DNA from: Lentisphaera sp.
GTDB lineage: Bacteria > Verrucomicrobiota > Lentisphaeria > Victivallales > GWF2-50-93
Assembly: GCA_020721745.1 (NCBI GenBank)
Contig: DYMC01000003.1
Coordinates: forward strand, 16,100-29,704
Reading direction: 5' to 3'
Length of the DNA: 13,605 nucleotides
Under the pieces are notes generated by a model that was given only the letters and a program-made list of their open reading frames with translations, was not told where the DNA came from and searched no databases. The position numbers and the translations under genes were made by a program. Below, piece by piece: positions 1 through 7,453 of this stretch; the stretch's first letter is position 1; each line of letters starts with the position of its first letter.

Positions 1-440
1 CGCCGCCTCTGTCTCCGATGGACCCTGCCATGATGCAGGGTACGCCGCCTCCTGTCCCTGCCGATATGCCGCTGCAGGTAAATCTATCGGACCTTGAGCA
101 AATATTTAAGCAGGTCAGTGGTTCTGCAGGGACTTCTGAGGAAGCTGCCGGGGAGGCGCCTTCGGGCCGGGTCACTAACAGGCAGATCAAGGCCCAGCTC
201 GACGAGATACAGCAACTGTTGTCTATTATGGCTGACGCTTTTGGGATATACCCGCCGGTTCAGGAGACCGGCTCCGTCCCCGAAGCTTCCAACGCTCCGG
301 CGGCGCCTTCTGACATAATGGCGGCAGTATCTCAGGCGCCGGGCACCCCTCCGTCTGCACCTTCGGAAGGAATGCCAGTGGCCGCGGGCAGAAAGGACAA
401 GCTGACGCGTATGATAGAAAGACTAAAACACTTTAACTGA
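1..440 (+). CDS. C-terminus of an unidentified phage protein, possibly portal protein (5' partial)
   Basis: The reading frame is open from base 3, before the first ATG at 18, and the upstream codons give Pro-Pro-Leu-Ser-Pro, continuous in composition with what follows. This is therefore the end of a gene that begins upstream. The visible part is rich in Pro, Ala, Met and Ser (MDPAMMQGTPPP, later APSDIMAAVSQAPGTPP). A predicted helix around NRQIKAQLDEIQQLLSIM lies in the middle, and the end is basic (GRKDKLTRMIERLKHFN). Pro/Met-rich disordered ends with DPAMM-like motifs are common at the C-terminus of portal proteins in large phages, and a portal gene upstream of protease, scaffold and capsid genes is the usual order. 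The portal assignment is inference from composition and position only; no portal core is visible. It could instead be any disordered virion protein. It stops 11 bases before the next gene, which has an AGGA ribosome site at 442-445. Confidence 0.6.
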   Translation, partial: PPLSPMDPAMMQGTPPPVPADMPLQVNLSDLEQIFKQVSGSAGTSEEAAGEAPSGRVTNRQIKAQLDEIQQLLSIMADAFGIYPPVQETGSVPEASNAPAAPSDIMAAVSQAPGTPPSAPSEGMPVAAGRKDKLTRMIERLKHFN

Positions 441-451
441 TAGGAACCACA

Positions 452-1060
452 ATGACTGATTTATTCACCAAACTAGCGGGAGCCGACGGCAAGGATGTCG
501 TGCAGGCGGGCGTTGGACAGCCGGACAATACTGCACGAAACAGGCTTCTGGCCGCAGGAGGCGGCGCGGCCGCCACCTTTTTGCTTGCAAAGTATCTGAT
601 GAACGTCAAGCACACGCCTACTCTTCTGGGGGCCACCGCGGCGGGGGGGCTTGGCGGTCTGACGCTGCACGAGATGCTGGCGCCTGACGAACGTGCTAAA
701 GAGGTCGAGGTCGACCGTGAGAAGCAGACTGAGCAGATGGCCGCCAATCTCAGGAACATCGGGCTCCTCAGGCCGTCCCCGGCGGGTAAGCTTCTGCAGA
801 GTGGCGAGTTCGCAGGCGGCGCTACACTTGGGGGGTTTCTTGCGGGCAGGTTGACAAAATCCGTAGGGACAGGCGGAAGATGGGATACGGTTTTGCGTGC
901 GATTGGAGGCGCTCCGCTGATTAGGAGAGTGGGGGCGCACCCTGGCGTAGTTGAGGTTGTGAGCAGGCTCGGCGGTGGCGTAAGCGCTGTTCTGCTGGAT
1001 ATGCTTGGCAGAAAACTTCATACTAACTATTTGCTTAGAAATTCAGGTGGGCTGGACTGA
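452..1060 (+). CDS. Small Gly/Ala-rich protein of unknown function, possibly virion or membrane-active
   Basis: This encodes 202 residues that I do not recognise. The ATG at 452 has TAGGA about 6 bases upstream. The N-terminal half carries two hydrophobic Gly/Ala-rich stretches (about residues 32-50, RLLAAGGGAAATFLLAKYL, and 57-75, TLLGATAAGGLGGLTLHEML). A third Gly-rich stretch lies near 117-130 (FAGGATLGGFLAG) and a fourth near 168-184. Glycine-zipper-like segments of this kind are compatible with membrane insertion, as in some ejected virion proteins, but could also pack as soluble helices. Between the first pair and the third is a charged segment (DERAKEVEVDREKQTEQM). Residues 5-10 (FTKLAG) match the hydrophobic-x-K-x-A motif found repeatedly in neighbouring head proteins. 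The gene sits between the possible portal end and the RNA polymerase fragment. A role in the virion is inferred from context only. Confidence 0.7.
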   Translation: MTDLFTKLAGADGKDVVQAGVGQPDNTARNRLLAAGGGAAATFLLAKYLMNVKHTPTLLGATAAGGLGGLTLHEMLAPDERAKEVEVDREKQTEQMAANLRNIGLLRPSPAGKLLQSGEFAGGATLGGFLAGRLTKSVGTGGRWDTVLRAIGGAPLIRRVGAHPGVVEVVSRLGGGVSAVLLDMLGRKLHTNYLLRNSGGLD

Positions 1061-1068
1061 TTGGATCT

Positions 1069-2904
1069 ATGATTACTACACCGGGCAGACTGATGCTTCG
1101 GAAAGCCCTGCCCGAAAAGTACAGGGATTTTCAGAAGCCCGTGGACAGCAAGACACTGTCGGCCATGCTTACAGACATGGCGACCACGCTGAAGCCTGCC
1201 GAGTACGTCGATATCCTTAAAGAGCTGACCGACCTGGGTCGCTATGTGGCTACCGACTACGGCAGGTCTGCCTCGATTTCCCTTAAAGATCTCAAGCCCC
1301 CCGCCTCTATAAAGAAAGCCAAGGCCGAGCTCAGAGCCTCGTTCGACGCAATAGCCCAGAGCGATATGTTGAATTCGGCCGAGAAATCAGAGGCTATGCA
1401 GGCTGTGCTGGCTAAAGCCTCCAAGGATCTGCAGCTTAAGCTGATGGAGGATGCGGCCAAGGAAGGCAACGCCATGGCCCAGGCGGTGCTCAGTGGAGCC
1501 CGCGGCGGCGCGAAAGGGGAGCGGATGGTGCAACAGATGCTCATCGGCAGCCTGGGTTTATACGATTCAAACGGAGAGTATCTGCCCGGCACAGGCGTCC
1601 GGGGATTTGCCGAGGGTCATACTCCGTTCGAGTACTGGTCCGCCTCCTATGGAACTAGAAAGTCCAATGCCGATGTGCAGCTGGCTACGGCCAAGGTGGG
1701 CTACCTGGCCAGACAGCTTACCAACGCGGCCCACCGGGTCATAGTCACTTCGGATGACTGCGGCACCACCAGGGGCATATTGGTAGCCGGCGACGACTCC
1801 GACAATGTCGGCAGCGTTCTTGCCGCCGACACCGCGGGGCTGAAGGCCGGCACGCTGATAAAGGAAGAGCACTTGCCGAAGTTGGCCGGCAAGAATATTC
1901 TTGTCAGGAGCGCGCTGTCGTGTGACGCTCCTGAAGGTGTGTGCGCCAAATGCGCCGGACTGAGGGAGCAGGGTCGGCTGCCTTCCATCGGAGATGCTGT
2001 CGGGATAAACGCCACAAGGGCTTTTGTGGAGCCTATCACACAGTCAGCTATCGGCAGCAAGCATGCCGGTAAGCAGATATCCAAGCGCAAGAAGCTGGAG
2101 GGGCATCGGCTTATAAACCAGTTTGTACAGATGCCGAAGGATTTTATAGACGCCGCAACGCTGTCGGAAGTGGACGGGACTGTCAAGCGCATAGTCAAAG
2201 CCCCGCAGGGCGGTGTGTTTGTGTTTGTGAACGACACCAGGTTTCATGTGCCGGACGGTGTGGCTCTCACTGTAAAGCCGGGCGACAAGATCGAGGCCGG
2301 TGATGCCCTGTCGGAAGGTGTCCCGAATCCTGCGCTGGTGGTGAAGTACAAGGGGCTGGGTGAAGGCCGCCGGTATTTCGTCAACCAGCTTGGCAGTATG
2401 CTTAAGGAGAGCGGCGGCGCCACCAACCGGAGAAACCTTGAGTTGTTCACCCGGGGATTTCTCTCCAAGGCCAGGATTACAAGCCCCGACGGATATAACG
2501 GATATATGATAAACGACGTGGTGGACTATGATACGCTGGCGGGCTCCTGGGAGCCGCGGCCGGACTCCAGCTTGAAAACAATCACAACAGCGAATAATTT
2601 ATATCTGGAGCGGCCTTATCTGCATTTTACGATAGGTACCAGGGTCACGCCGAGGGTTTCGGCGGTGCTTAACGCCGCGGGGATAAAGGCTGTGCAGGTC
2701 CACAAGGACCCGCCGCCTTTTGAACCTGTGGCTGTGCGGGCCCAGGCGTTCTTGGGATCCGACAAGGACTGGGCGGTGCGGATGGCCGGGGAAAATCTGA
2801 AGAGCTCGATAACATCGGCCGCGCAGAGAGGCAGTTTCAGCGATGCGGACAGCACCTCGTATTTTCCAACTTTATTGAATATAGCAGAAAAGACAGGAGA
2901 CTAA
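1069..2904 (+). CDS. Phage-encoded RNA polymerase beta' subunit, C-terminal half (split RpoC)
   Basis: The 611 residues align along their length with the C-terminal half of bacterial RpoC. The N-terminus TTPGRLMLRKALP matches the RpoC segment TTVGRALLW. SGARG at 142-146 and the following region lead into the F-loop and bridge helix (about 187-217, FEYWSASYGTRKSNADVQL, against LQYFISTHGARKGLADTAL). All four cysteines of the second beta' zinc site are present: C231 in DDCGT, and C285, C292 and C295. The trigger loop spans about 306-345 (VEPITQSAIGSKHAGK) and keeps the histidine (H332), but the usual Met-Arg pair is Ile-Gly. The large E. coli SI3 insertion is absent. Residues 370-470 match the later GDVISDGPEAPHDILR...YIVNE...RQMLRKATI region. 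The catalytic NADFDGD loop is not encoded here, so the protein needs a separate partner carrying the beta' N-terminal half, as in the split polymerases of phiKZ-like and AR9-like phages. Its place among virion genes suggests a late or packaged polymerase; this is inference. The ATG lies 8 bases after the previous stop with a weak ribosome site. Confidence 0.93.
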   Translation: MITTPGRLMLRKALPEKYRDFQKPVDSKTLSAMLTDMATTLKPAEYVDILKELTDLGRYVATDYGRSASISLKDLKPPASIKKAKAELRASFDAIAQSDMLNSAEKSEAMQAVLAKASKDLQLKLMEDAAKEGNAMAQAVLSGARGGAKGERMVQQMLIGSLGLYDSNGEYLPGTGVRGFAEGHTPFEYWSASYGTRKSNADVQLATAKVGYLARQLTNAAHRVIVTSDDCGTTRGILVAGDDSDNVGSVLAADTAGLKAGTLIKEEHLPKLAGKNILVRSALSCDAPEGVCAKCAGLREQGRLPSIGDAVGINATRAFVEPITQSAIGSKHAGKQISKRKKLEGHRLINQFVQMPKDFIDAATLSEVDGTVKRIVKAPQGGVFVFVNDTRFHVPDGVALTVKPGDKIEAGDALSEGVPNPALVVKYKGLGEGRRYFVNQLGSMLKESGGATNRRNLELFTRGFLSKARITSPDGYNGYMINDVVDYDTLAGSWEPRPDSSLKTITTANNLYLERPYLHFTIGTRVTPRVSAVLNAAGIKAVQVHKDPPPFEPVAVRAQAFLGSDKDWAVRMAGENLKSSITSAAQRGSFSDADSTSYFPTLLNIAEKTGD

Positions 2905-2905
2905 G

Positions 2906-4933
2906 ATGCCAGGCTCTTCATTTGAATTAAGCCTTAGCCAGCTGGCCGATGCCCAGCTGGCCCAGGAAGCACCTTCGCTTGCCGACCACAAAATAGGTTT
3001 TCAGCTTATAGACAAAAACGACGACGACACCAGAGGCGTCGGCGTTATGGTGTATAAAGTCGGCTCGCAGTGGATCTATGTTCCTGTTTTTTATCTGAAC
3101 GGCCGGATAAAAGGCACCAATTTGATGTATCTGCAGCAGCAGTCTATTTTTGCGCCATGTAAGGAGAATTGGTTGACTTTCTTCAAGAGCAAGCAGGCGT
3201 CTCCGCTGGCGTTCGTCGCCGATGCCGATGAAAAGAAACGGTCGGAAGAAGGCAAATCCGGCACGGTCAGCATAAGGGGGCCGGAAACACGTATGATAAA
3301 ATCCGCGGGCTCGTCTGCTTTCAGCATAGTGGAGGACTCCGATCTGTCCGGCATGTTTGACGCGCCGGCAAGGTCGGATGCCACCGACCTCAGGCGCTGG
3401 ATACCCCGTATGGGCAAGAAGGCCGCGGCCAACTTGCTGTACGCCTTGAACACGAGTTCCACTTTCGCCAATAGATTTCTGGAGCATTATTCGCTTTCCG
3501 ATCTGGAGACTATGGTAAAGACGGCTTCAGACAAGTCCGACAATGCTGGCACCGTCAAAGAGAAGCCCGCGGCGACTTCAGCTGTCCAGATAATAACTAT
3601 TGGCTCTCCGGAGGCCGATACGCTCGACGAGGCCCAGAAAGCTGTACTGGTCAAGGACAGGATATTTATTGTGGACAGGCGCGAGAGCACTTCTACGGTA
3701 TTCAGGGATTCGCCCGCCAGCACCAGGCTTAATACACCCACCGCCCCTGGGTTGTACCAGGTGATGATGCAGGACGGTTCCTACAAGAAGTTTATGGTGT
3801 TCCTGACCGGAGCCGCCGTGGATGGCTGCCCCGGAACTGCGCCGCTGGACGGGATATGGAGATCCGATACAATATATCTGGCGGAGCCTGGTTCCGACAA
3901 GGCTGCTGCACTGCATTCCAGAGATATTCTGGCTTCGGCCATTCCTGGCGGCAAGTCTTTCTCTGAAATAGGCAGGCCTGTGTCGGAATTGAAGAACCGT
4001 GATGATGTGTTTGCCGATTTTCTAGTTATAGACCGCAAAGGCACAGCCAAGGTGGTCAAGGTGGCGGGTTCTGATGGTTTTATAGGCAACACGCTTAAAG
4101 TTCGGTTGCAGGGCCGCAACGAGCCCTGTCATCTCAAGCTGGTGGATCATGAGGGTGTGCTATACAGAGCTTCCGATACATTGTTTGTGCCCAGGGACGC
4201 CAGGTTCCTGGAAATCGACTATAAACCTATTTATACGGGGTCGTTGAAAGCTCTTTGCGCATCTCTGAAGGATAAGTCCGGGGTCAGACCGCTTAAAGTG
4301 TATTCAGACGGATTGGAAGTGGAGCTGTCTGGCAATGACTATACTACCGGACGCATAAGCAAGACCGCCGCCATCAAGGAGCTGGTTCTCAGGCACGGTA
4401 TAGCTGCCGAGACCGCCAAGATCATGGTCAAGGAGGCCTCCGCCCATCACAGGCCTCATTCCGATAGATATCTTATAAAGCTGGCCAGCGCCACTCCGGT
4501 GACGATGGATAGCCTCGTAGGCCGCGCGGCGCCTGATGAGCTTATCGAAGAGGAGATCGGCGGGCGAATGGAGAAGGACGACATCAGCATGCTGGAGGAT
4601 GCCGCCAGCAAAGGCCAGAAAGATGTAATGGACGTGTCTGTGTTAAAGGTGCTGGCCATCAAGAGCGACGTGCTTGAACAGATCAATGAATATGTGCCGG
4701 ATCTCATAAAAGGCATGGACAGGATCGGCAGGCTGTTGTTCCTGTTCTATTGGCATAATGAAGATTTCAAAGATAGATATGGCGCTTCAGATATGACCGA
4801 TCTGGAGGATTCGCTAAAGGATGTATTCGACTCTCTTAGCGACTTGGTCTTGTTCCTCCACAAGAAGTCCATATCTCCGGCGTCTGTACTTGAGACCTCC
4901 ACAGGGGATTTGTCTGAAAATATAGGGATTTGA
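2906..4933 (+). CDS. Large virion-type protein of unknown function
   Basis: This encodes 675 residues. The ATG follows the RNA polymerase stop by one base and has a good site (AGGAG, about 6 bases upstream). The N-terminal 100 residues look like a compact beta-rich domain (GFQLIDKNDDDTRGVGVMVYK, QWIYVPVFYLNGRIKG, FAPCKENWLTFF) that resembles N-termini I associate with conserved uncharacterised proteins of large phages. A second beta-rich part spans about 225-440 (DRIFIVDRRE, GLYQVMMQDGSYKKFMVFLTG). The C-terminal third is more helical and acidic (ELIEEEIGGRMEKDDISMLED). Seven hydrophobic-x-K-x-A sites are present, ending at A134, A173, A207, A387, A488, A511 and A527. No catalytic motif or membrane segment stands out. 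If the repeated motif is a processing signal, this would be a protein cleaved during head maturation, for example an internal head or ejected protein. That function is inferred, not shown. Confidence 0.8.
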   Translation: MPGSSFELSLSQLADAQLAQEAPSLADHKIGFQLIDKNDDDTRGVGVMVYKVGSQWIYVPVFYLNGRIKGTNLMYLQQQSIFAPCKENWLTFFKSKQASPLAFVADADEKKRSEEGKSGTVSIRGPETRMIKSAGSSAFSIVEDSDLSGMFDAPARSDATDLRRWIPRMGKKAAANLLYALNTSSTFANRFLEHYSLSDLETMVKTASDKSDNAGTVKEKPAATSAVQIITIGSPEADTLDEAQKAVLVKDRIFIVDRRESTSTVFRDSPASTRLNTPTAPGLYQVMMQDGSYKKFMVFLTGAAVDGCPGTAPLDGIWRSDTIYLAEPGSDKAAALHSRDILASAIPGGKSFSEIGRPVSELKNRDDVFADFLVIDRKGTAKVVKVAGSDGFIGNTLKVRLQGRNEPCHLKLVDHEGVLYRASDTLFVPRDARFLEIDYKPIYTGSLKALCASLKDKSGVRPLKVYSDGLEVELSGNDYTTGRISKTAAIKELVLRHGIAAETAKIMVKEASAHHRPHSDRYLIKLASATPVTMDSLVGRAAPDELIEEEIGGRMEKDDISMLEDAASKGQKDVMDVSVLKVLAIKSDVLEQINEYVPDLIKGMDRIGRLLFLFYWHNEDFKDRYGASDMTDLEDSLKDVFDSLSDLVLFLHKKSISPASVLETSTGDLSENIGI

Positions 4934-5796
4934 TGTCTTCTTCCAGACAGCGCGGGACCAGGATGTTCTTCAACTCTCCCTCCTGGCGATGGGACCGGGC
5001 ATGCTACGAGCATCGGAAACGTCTGAAGGGCGAGTCTGATTTTTTACCTTCTTCCGATATACTGGTCATGCAGATGACTCGGTTTCTAGACCTGTGGAAT
5101 TCAGACAAGGTTCCCAAGGACCGGCTCCGCACTGTTCTGCCTTTTCAGAGCAGACTGGTGGATGCCTACCTGGACATATCCCCGGCATGCCTCAGGTTCT
5201 GCATAGAGGCTGCAGCTCTGGCCGGGGCCGGCGACGACTATATAGCGCTCAATATGGGCAAGGAGCTGGATCCTCTGTCCTACAGAATGTACAAGCTGCT
5301 GTTTTTTGACGTCGACAAAGCACTTGTCTCAAAGGCTTTTATGTGGCTTGAGCGCAATGTGCTAGAGCCCGCCTCTTTCTACGAGGGCCCATTGAAGCAG
5401 TCGGGATACGCCTGGAAGCTGTGTGCGCTGCAGGGTGGTCTGGACAAGCTTTCGGCCATGTGTCTGCATGGAGATGTTTCGGATGAGTCTGTAGACTGGA
5501 TACGCAGACAGGCCGTCATAGAGCATGTCAGGAACACCGCCACCAAGGCTCATGCTCCTGTAAGGGCTTCGGATGAAGTCGAGGCCCAGCTTGCGGCTTC
5601 TGATATCAGACAGCTGGCTGAAATCCATGAACGCAGAGAGGAGGCGACCAGAAGCGCCAACTTGAAAAGTAGAGCTGATAGTGATAGTGTAATAAGTAAT
5701 CTCTATAAAGTGATATCGCTTTATGGGGGGACCGAGAAGCTTGGCGGCCGGGAAGAGGTAGACGCAATAAAATATACAGAAGAGGATTTGAAATGA
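4933..5796 (+). CDS. Unidentified helical protein with a helix-turn-helix-like segment
   Basis: This encodes 287 residues from the ATG at 4933, which overlaps the TGA of the previous gene by one base (TGATG), a sign of translational coupling. A TTG one codon upstream is also in frame but is less likely. The N-terminus is basic (MSSSRQRGTRMFF). The middle (about residues 78-125) reads ACLRFCIEAAALAGAGDDYI followed by ALNMGKELDPLSYRMYKLLFFDVDKAL. The pattern of a helix, 'AGAGDDYIALNMG', then 'YRMYKLLFFDV' resembles small helix-turn-helix regions seen in terminase-associated or regulatory proteins of large phages, but the similarity is from memory and weak. The C-terminal 90 residues are charged and helical (SDIRQLAEIHERREEATR). 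Unlike its neighbours it has no hydrophobic-x-K-x-A site, which suggests it may act outside the prohead core. A DNA-binding function is only a possibility. Confidence 0.78.
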   Translation: MSSSRQRGTRMFFNSPSWRWDRACYEHRKRLKGESDFLPSSDILVMQMTRFLDLWNSDKVPKDRLRTVLPFQSRLVDAYLDISPACLRFCIEAAALAGAGDDYIALNMGKELDPLSYRMYKLLFFDVDKALVSKAFMWLERNVLEPASFYEGPLKQSGYAWKLCALQGGLDKLSAMCLHGDVSDESVDWIRRQAVIEHVRNTATKAHAPVRASDEVEAQLAASDIRQLAEIHERREEATRSANLKSRADSDSVISNLYKVISLYGGTEKLGGREEVDAIKYTEEDLK

Positions 5797-7451
5797 GCTT
5801 CGAGAAAATGTCCAGCATAGAGGAGAGAAAGGTCCTCAGATTGATTGAAAAAGCCGTCTATCATTCAAGAGGCGGAATGACACCCACCGACGCCATGTGC
5901 AAAGCCGCCGAGACCGTCGCGGTGACCCCGGAGCTTATGAAGCGTGCCTGCGAGGCATTTAACAAGTCCAAGAGCGTATATATGCTCAGCAGCACTCCTT
6001 CCGACCGCAGGGCTGAGACTTTTCCGCTGGTGGATGCAGACGAGGTCGTCGCCAGGGTTTATACCAGGACGGCCAGGTCCGACCGCAGGCCTGCCGCCAT
6101 CCCTGCGGCGGACTACTCAGAGCTGGGGCTGCCGTTTTTTAAAGCCGCGATGGAAAAATCGGTTTCCGACGACAAGGACAAGCCGGCCGAACTTGGTTCT
6201 TTCGATGCCCGCAGAAAAATATTTGAAGCGCGCGACCGGAGTTATCTCATCAAGAACGCCGCCAGTAGAATAAGACAGCTTAGGATAGAGTCTGAGATGA
6301 GCCTGGACAAGGCTCTTGAGGCTATGGGCACGATGAATGTCCGGGAGCTCGAAAAGACAGCCCGTATGGTATACAACAGGTATGGCGAAGATGGCAAAGC
6401 TCTGATGGAGATAGCCGCTGCCAAGCTGCACAAGAAGTTTGGGATAGAAAAGACCGCGTCCTACTCTGTGTTTCCATACAGGGAGCCTTTTATCAGCATA
6501 GTCAAGGCTATGGAGAAGGCCGCTGAATACAGGCGCTTAAAAAAAAATTTCTTTTTGAAGCAGGCTGACTTGAAGTCCGGGATCACTGCGGATGTGATCA
6601 ACGCAGTCAAGCTCCCGGTTAATATTGTGTCGCAGTATGCCTCTCCCATAGTCGAGTTGTCTAAAGTTCCGATAGTGGAATATCTTACCAAAGAGAGGGA
6701 TGTAGGGGCAAAAGGACTCGACGAGACGCTGGATCCCGATACATTAAACAGCTTAAAGGCCATAGACGCCTCCCAGAATTTCATAGATGTGGCCTCGGAC
6801 CCCCACCTCAGAAACTATTCCGTCAATCAGATCGCCGACGCCTACAACTCTGTAATAGGGGTAATGCCGGAACTCCAGAAGCCGCGCTACAAGGCGTGGC
6901 TGTCGTCTTTGGTCAGGAAGCAGCTGGTGCAGGGCGATACCTTCGATCCCAACGAGATACCCACACTGGCCTCGGCCGCCGGTTCGTTGGCCAGGCGCGA
7001 GTCTGACGCGGCGAAAGCTGCCGAGGGAGCTGTACAGGCTGTCAAGGAGGAGGTCTCCAAGAAACAGGCCCTGCTGCCTGAGGGGGCGGCCGAGGTTATC
7101 GCGGGGCTTGGCAGGGGTTTGTCTGAAAAAATGGATCTGTCGGAGACCAGAACCGGCGGTGGCGGTGGCAGTGAGCGTAAAGGCGCGGGCAAGTCTGGAG
7201 ATGCTCGTGGCGCGCGTGCGAATATCCCACGGATTGCCGAGGCCACGCCTGATCAGCGCAAGGTCATGCTGGAGGCCGGAATAATCGAGTTTACTGATAA
7301 TTATTACAACAAACGTAAAGTGCCGCCGGCTGCCCGGGCCGAGTATGTGCCGCAGAGCGTTGATTTTGAGATGCCGGAGAATTTCCGGTATGTTCCTGCT
7401 CACGAGTTGAGATCTGCCATCCAGACTTATCAAATTTTAACACCAGATTAA
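5793..7451 (+). CDS. Virion-type protein of unknown function with a motif-dense N-terminal 260 residues
   Basis: This encodes 552 residues. The ATG overlaps the previous stop in an ATGA arrangement, with AAGAGGA 6-7 bases upstream. The N-terminal 260 residues are mostly helical and carry eight hydrophobic-x-K-x-A sites (Ala at 39, 52, 119, 156, 190, 222, 244, 258). Residues 261-552 carry none. This sharp partition suggests an N-terminal part removed by a head protease and a C-terminal mature part starting near LKSGITADVINAVKLP; this is inference. Around residues 455-475 there is a flexible linker of Gly, Ser, Arg and Lys (TGGGGGSERKGAGKSGDARG), followed by a short C-terminal module (residues 480-552: ATPDQRKVMLEAGIIEFTDN, YVPQSVDFEMPENFRYVPAH). 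A run of nine adenines at 6539-6547 encodes Lys-Lys-Asn and does not break the frame. I do not recognise the family. Other possibilities are an internal head protein or a tail-connector protein. Confidence 0.8.
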   Translation: MSFEKMSSIEERKVLRLIEKAVYHSRGGMTPTDAMCKAAETVAVTPELMKRACEAFNKSKSVYMLSSTPSDRRAETFPLVDADEVVARVYTRTARSDRRPAAIPAADYSELGLPFFKAAMEKSVSDDKDKPAELGSFDARRKIFEARDRSYLIKNAASRIRQLRIESEMSLDKALEAMGTMNVRELEKTARMVYNRYGEDGKALMEIAAAKLHKKFGIEKTASYSVFPYREPFISIVKAMEKAAEYRRLKKNFFLKQADLKSGITADVINAVKLPVNIVSQYASPIVELSKVPIVEYLTKERDVGAKGLDETLDPDTLNSLKAIDASQNFIDVASDPHLRNYSVNQIADAYNSVIGVMPELQKPRYKAWLSSLVRKQLVQGDTFDPNEIPTLASAAGSLARRESDAAKAAEGAVQAVKEEVSKKQALLPEGAAEVIAGLGRGLSEKMDLSETRTGGGGGSERKGAGKSGDARGARANIPRIAEATPDQRKVMLEAGIIEFTDNYYNKRKVPPAARAEYVPQSVDFEMPENFRYVPAHELRSAIQTYQILTPD

Positions 7452-7453
7452 TT

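Noticed and set aside
473..3487. Long minus-strand open frames (473-1021, 1701-2237, 2927-3487)
   Set aside because: Each lies opposite a well-supported + strand gene in a tightly packed operon, and none shows recognisable motifs or a plausible start.
6539..6547. Run of nine adenines as a programmed frameshift site
   Set aside because: The 552-codon frame continues unbroken through it, and a -1 shift meets a stop within a few codons. There is no overlapping alternative frame and no evident downstream structure.
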